A model generated the notes under the pieces. It was not told the origin of the DNA, ran no database searches, and worked only from the letters and a program-made list of their open reading frames with translations. 20,251 bases of DNA from Chromera velia (taxonomy: Eukaryota > Sar > Chromeraceae): assembly GCA_018398765.1 (NCBI GenBank), contig JAHBMJ010003506.1, positions 21,852 to 42,102 of the forward strand, given 5' to 3'. The position numbers and the translations under genes are program-made. Positions 17,921 to 20,251 of this stretch are shown here, in pieces. Within the stretch, counting starts at the first letter, position 1. Every line of letters starts with the position of its first letter.

Positions 17921-18148
17921 TATAAGGAATTCACGTGTTAGAACAGAGTTCGGAGAGGAGAGGCTGAGCGAATGCGCCTCTCCTTGAATAAGTCAATGTG
18001 GATCGATTAGTTTCTCCTATACGGTGCATGCACAGTTTGTAGTGTTGCAGATTTGCATAGCTTGTAGCGCGCTGAGCCCAGGCTGAAGTCCCTGGGACCG
18101 CGGCCATGAAAGGCCGGCGTCAATCAACCCCGGACGCAATCTCCAACA
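17921..18148 (-). repeat. 5' LTR (228 bp)
   Basis: It begins TGTTGGAGATTGCG on the element strand and ends TTCCTTATA next to the internal region. It contains the element promoter, but no clear TATA box was chosen; TATA occurs near 18029. An inverted repeat with a 9-bp stem lies at 17956-17984. Confidence 0.93.
17956..17984. repeat. Inverted repeat inside the LTR
   Basis: AGGAGAGGC and GCCTCTCCT are perfect arms of 9 bp with an 11-base loop. The other LTR keeps an 8-bp stem at 12267-12295 despite about 10% divergence. It may be a structure in the element RNA. Confidence 0.7.
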
Positions 18149-18153
18149 ATAAA
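18149..18153. repeat. Target site duplication, right copy (ATAAA)
   Basis: Matches 12227-12231 and directly follows the 5' LTR of the minus-strand element. Confidence 0.85.
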
Positions 18154-19823
18154 TATTATTCTAAGAAAAATAGTAGGTGGAATGTGCCAAGCAGAGAAGA
18201 GACCAAGGAGACGGGAGATAACCCGGAGATTCTATGGTTCTTTTTTGATGAGCAGGATACAACGCGGGATTTCAACGAGGGTAATCCAAAGCCTCTGGAA
18301 GAGGGCACTGCGGGCAGATGAATAAATTCTGCAGTAACTTTTATAATCAATCGATGTTTGCTTAACCTTAATAACAAAATTTTTATTTTTTTAAAGTTTT
18401 TTTTGTTACACTCAACACATGCATCTCTGGGGATGGTCTTTATGCCATGTCACAGCAGTGACAAAACCGGCGCACCACACTTGATGCGTGCATGCATGCA
18501 AGTACTATATATTATAATCGAGAGGACGCAGGGCAGGGAGCCGAACATTCATTCAACATGAACAGGCCTAGCTAGCCGCCCAGGCTGTACGTGCGGCGAC
18601 TCCGGCGAGTCGAGTCGAGTCGCGTGGTACGTATCGATCTGCACAAATGATTCATTCCCTTGAATCGACCCGGCCCCCTCAAGTTCCTCCACCGGCAACG
18701 AACGTGCATGGGTTGACCCCCCCGGTTGACTCGATCGGTCAGGGGTTCGTGTGGTCGGCCGTTGCTTTCATTCTCTGTCAGTCAGTCGGACAGAGACGGG
18801 GCGGCTTCTCCTCCTGACATTTTAAGCTTGACCGAAGATACATAGCACTGCATGGATGACTGGGTGGGTAGATGCATGCTGAGGATCGATGCACTGTGGC
18901 TTCCTTCGTCCGGTACGGGTTTTTGTGAAATCCCTGAGTGCGTGTGTAACTTGATCTCTCTCAGACGGTACTTTCGTTCGACTCTGGCTGTCTGTCCATC
19001 AGCAGGTCGTGAATCGATAGAAAGACGTGAGTGCACGTGCGGAGATTTGAAGCGGAAGACAGGAAGGGGAGAAATGTATGGGTGAACCTCTGGACGAATG
19101 AGTGAATTGAAAAGACAACATGAAGACAAAACAGCCGGCTGGCTGGTAACTGAAGATCGATAGATGCATGGCGATGCATGGGTGCATGTCTGATGGATAA
19201 TGAAAGAAAGTGTCTCCCTCCCTGCTTCCAACCTCGCAGGAAAAGATCGGCCAAAATACGAAAGGGGAGAAGTGGATGGAGGGATGGATGTTCAGGGCTC
19301 CCGATCCCTGTACGAGGAGAAGAACAAAAAAAGAAAGAGGGGAAAGCGAAAAGGGCGTGCTGCTTCCCGTCTCGCATCACCATTTGCCGATGAGTTATCG
19401 ATTGGTTGAGACGGGAAGGAAGCTGGGGCAACGCGATGAGGACTGAAGAAAGGAACACAATCTAAAAAAAGAACGAACAAAGAATCCAACAAAGAGACAT
19501 TCACACACGTACGCACACACACGCATACAGAAAGCACACGATATTACAAATAGAAGATTCCATGACAGACAGAGACAGACATACAGACACACCGACGAAC
19601 GCCCCCCCCTGCGATCGAATAAGTAAAATCATTTGTTTGACTCACGGAAGAGACTCATTCATTCCGATTGAGCAAGCTTCTAGAGGAAGTAAGCGTCAGG
19701 AGAGAAGAAGAATCGCGTTTCGTCTGTTTTATGTAGATGTCTGAACGACCCCTATCGTCATTTTTTTGTTTTGCTTCGCGCGTATTCACGTAAAATTTCT
19801 TTCCTTCCTTTTCTTCTTCACAG
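18154..19823. other. Right flank of the retrotransposon, no gene supported
   Basis: No frame with recognisable protein similarity. Seen: A/T homopolymers (18360-18410), GCATGCATGC-type words (about 18490), tandem GAGTC units (about 18604-18622), repeated GATGCATGG words (about 19162-19180), and purine-rich or CA-rich stretches from 19300 to 19600. Confidence 0.6.
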
Positions 19824-19979
19824 AGACCCTCCCTTCTCTCGAACGGCCTCTACCCTTCTCTTCTTTCCTTCATCTCTGGCCCTCCGGTCCACCTGAACTA
19901 TGAGTCAAATCCATGCAAGGAACACAGTTCACGAGGAAGCTGGACAGCTGGATTGAGAGAAGCAGCAGCATTCAAGGAG
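19824..19979 (+). CDS. Candidate internal exon of an unidentified gene
   Basis: A pyrimidine tract followed by CACAG (to 19823) and a strong donor GAG|GTGAGT (19980) enclose 156 bases, exactly 52 codons, open in one frame. It reads RPSLLSNGLYPSLLSFISG, PPVHLNYESNPCKEHSS and so on to AAAFKE. The splice sites match the style of the ferlin introns. No family is recognised and neither neighbouring exon is certain; an acceptor CCCACAG at about 20039-20045 would give a very short 66-bp intron. Confidence 0.3.
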
Positions 19980-20251
19980 GTGAGTGAGCAAATCATCCAC
20001 CCCTCAAACTTGGTCAGACTTTTCTTTCTCTTTCAAAACCCACAGCTTCCTTCCTTAACAAGAAGGATTGATTCCCTCTGCTTCTCTTTTCTCTGTCACC
20101 ACTCTCTAAAGTCACCCTCCCCATCCCCCCTTCTACTCACCTCACTCACTCATGTTCCGTGGGTGCCTCAGGGGAGAAAAAAGGAAGCAAGGGAGAAAGA
20201 GAGGCAGGAATAAGACAAAAGGCATGCACGTACCCTCTCTCCCCCCCCCCC
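19980..20251. other. Window end, pyrimidine-rich, poly-C terminus
   Basis: Mostly C/T-rich sequence with no secure coding region. The last 12 bases are C, which may mark a contig or gap edge. Confidence 0.5.

Larger units (their letters stand above)
12232..18148 (-). mobile_element. Ty1/copia LTR retrotransposon, complete but inactivated
   Basis: A 5917-bp element lying on the minus strand, bounded by two 228-bp LTRs and a 5-bp target duplication. The internal order is gag, protease, integrase, reverse transcriptase, RNase H, which is the copia (not gypsy) order. The LTRs differ at about 22 of 228 positions (roughly 10%) with no indels, so the insertion is old. The polyprotein is broken by 12 in-frame stops (11 TAG, one TAA) and about four frameshifts, and the protease active site is changed. 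It can no longer make its own enzymes. Similar elements are common in large protist and plant genomes. Confidence 0.96.

Noticed and set aside
18782-19458. Overlapping open frames on the minus strand right of the retrotransposon
   Set aside because: No known motif, biased composition and no supported splice sites.

Overview
The window looks like nuclear DNA of a protist with spliced genes, most likely an alveolate alga of the chromerid type (Chromera velia-like). The reasons are short exons with GT-AG introns of about 170-440 bp, a ferlin gene, a starch-binding (CBM20) protein, a decayed Ty1/copia element and abundant microsatellites. The organism is an inference, because nothing in the sequence names it.

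Layout. (1) 1-4136, + strand: the last ten exons of a ferlin, a multi-C2, tail-anchored membrane-fusion protein. The 5' part lies outside the window. It carries a striking cysteine-rich insert (27 Cys in about 110 residues) before the C-terminal membrane anchor. (2) 4137-8772: about 4.6 kb without a convincing gene, AT-rich and full of microsatellites and a polypurine tract. (3) 8954-11158, - strand: a 734-residue protein with an N-terminal CBM20-like domain, a low-complexity linker and 20 tandem 18-residue Cys/His repeats (C-X-H-X6-C-X2-C). A decayed copy of its last repeat lies just beyond its stop codon. (4) 11159-12226: upstream flank, with a possible 5'UTR intron. (5) 12232-18148, - strand: a complete but dead Ty1/copia LTR retrotransposon. 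It has two 228-bp LTRs, a 5-bp target duplication (ATAAA), a polypurine tract and recognisable gag, protease, integrase, reverse transcriptase and RNase H. It is broken by 11 in-frame TAG codons, one TAA and about four frameshifts. (6) 18154-20251: mostly non-coding flank, with one candidate exon at 19824-19979. The window ends in a C12 run.

The three main units are unrelated in function; no operon or shared pathway is implied. The most unusual items are the modular Cys/His repeat protein fused to a starch-binding domain, the Cys-rich ferlin insert, and the strong TAG bias among the stops that broke the retrotransposon.
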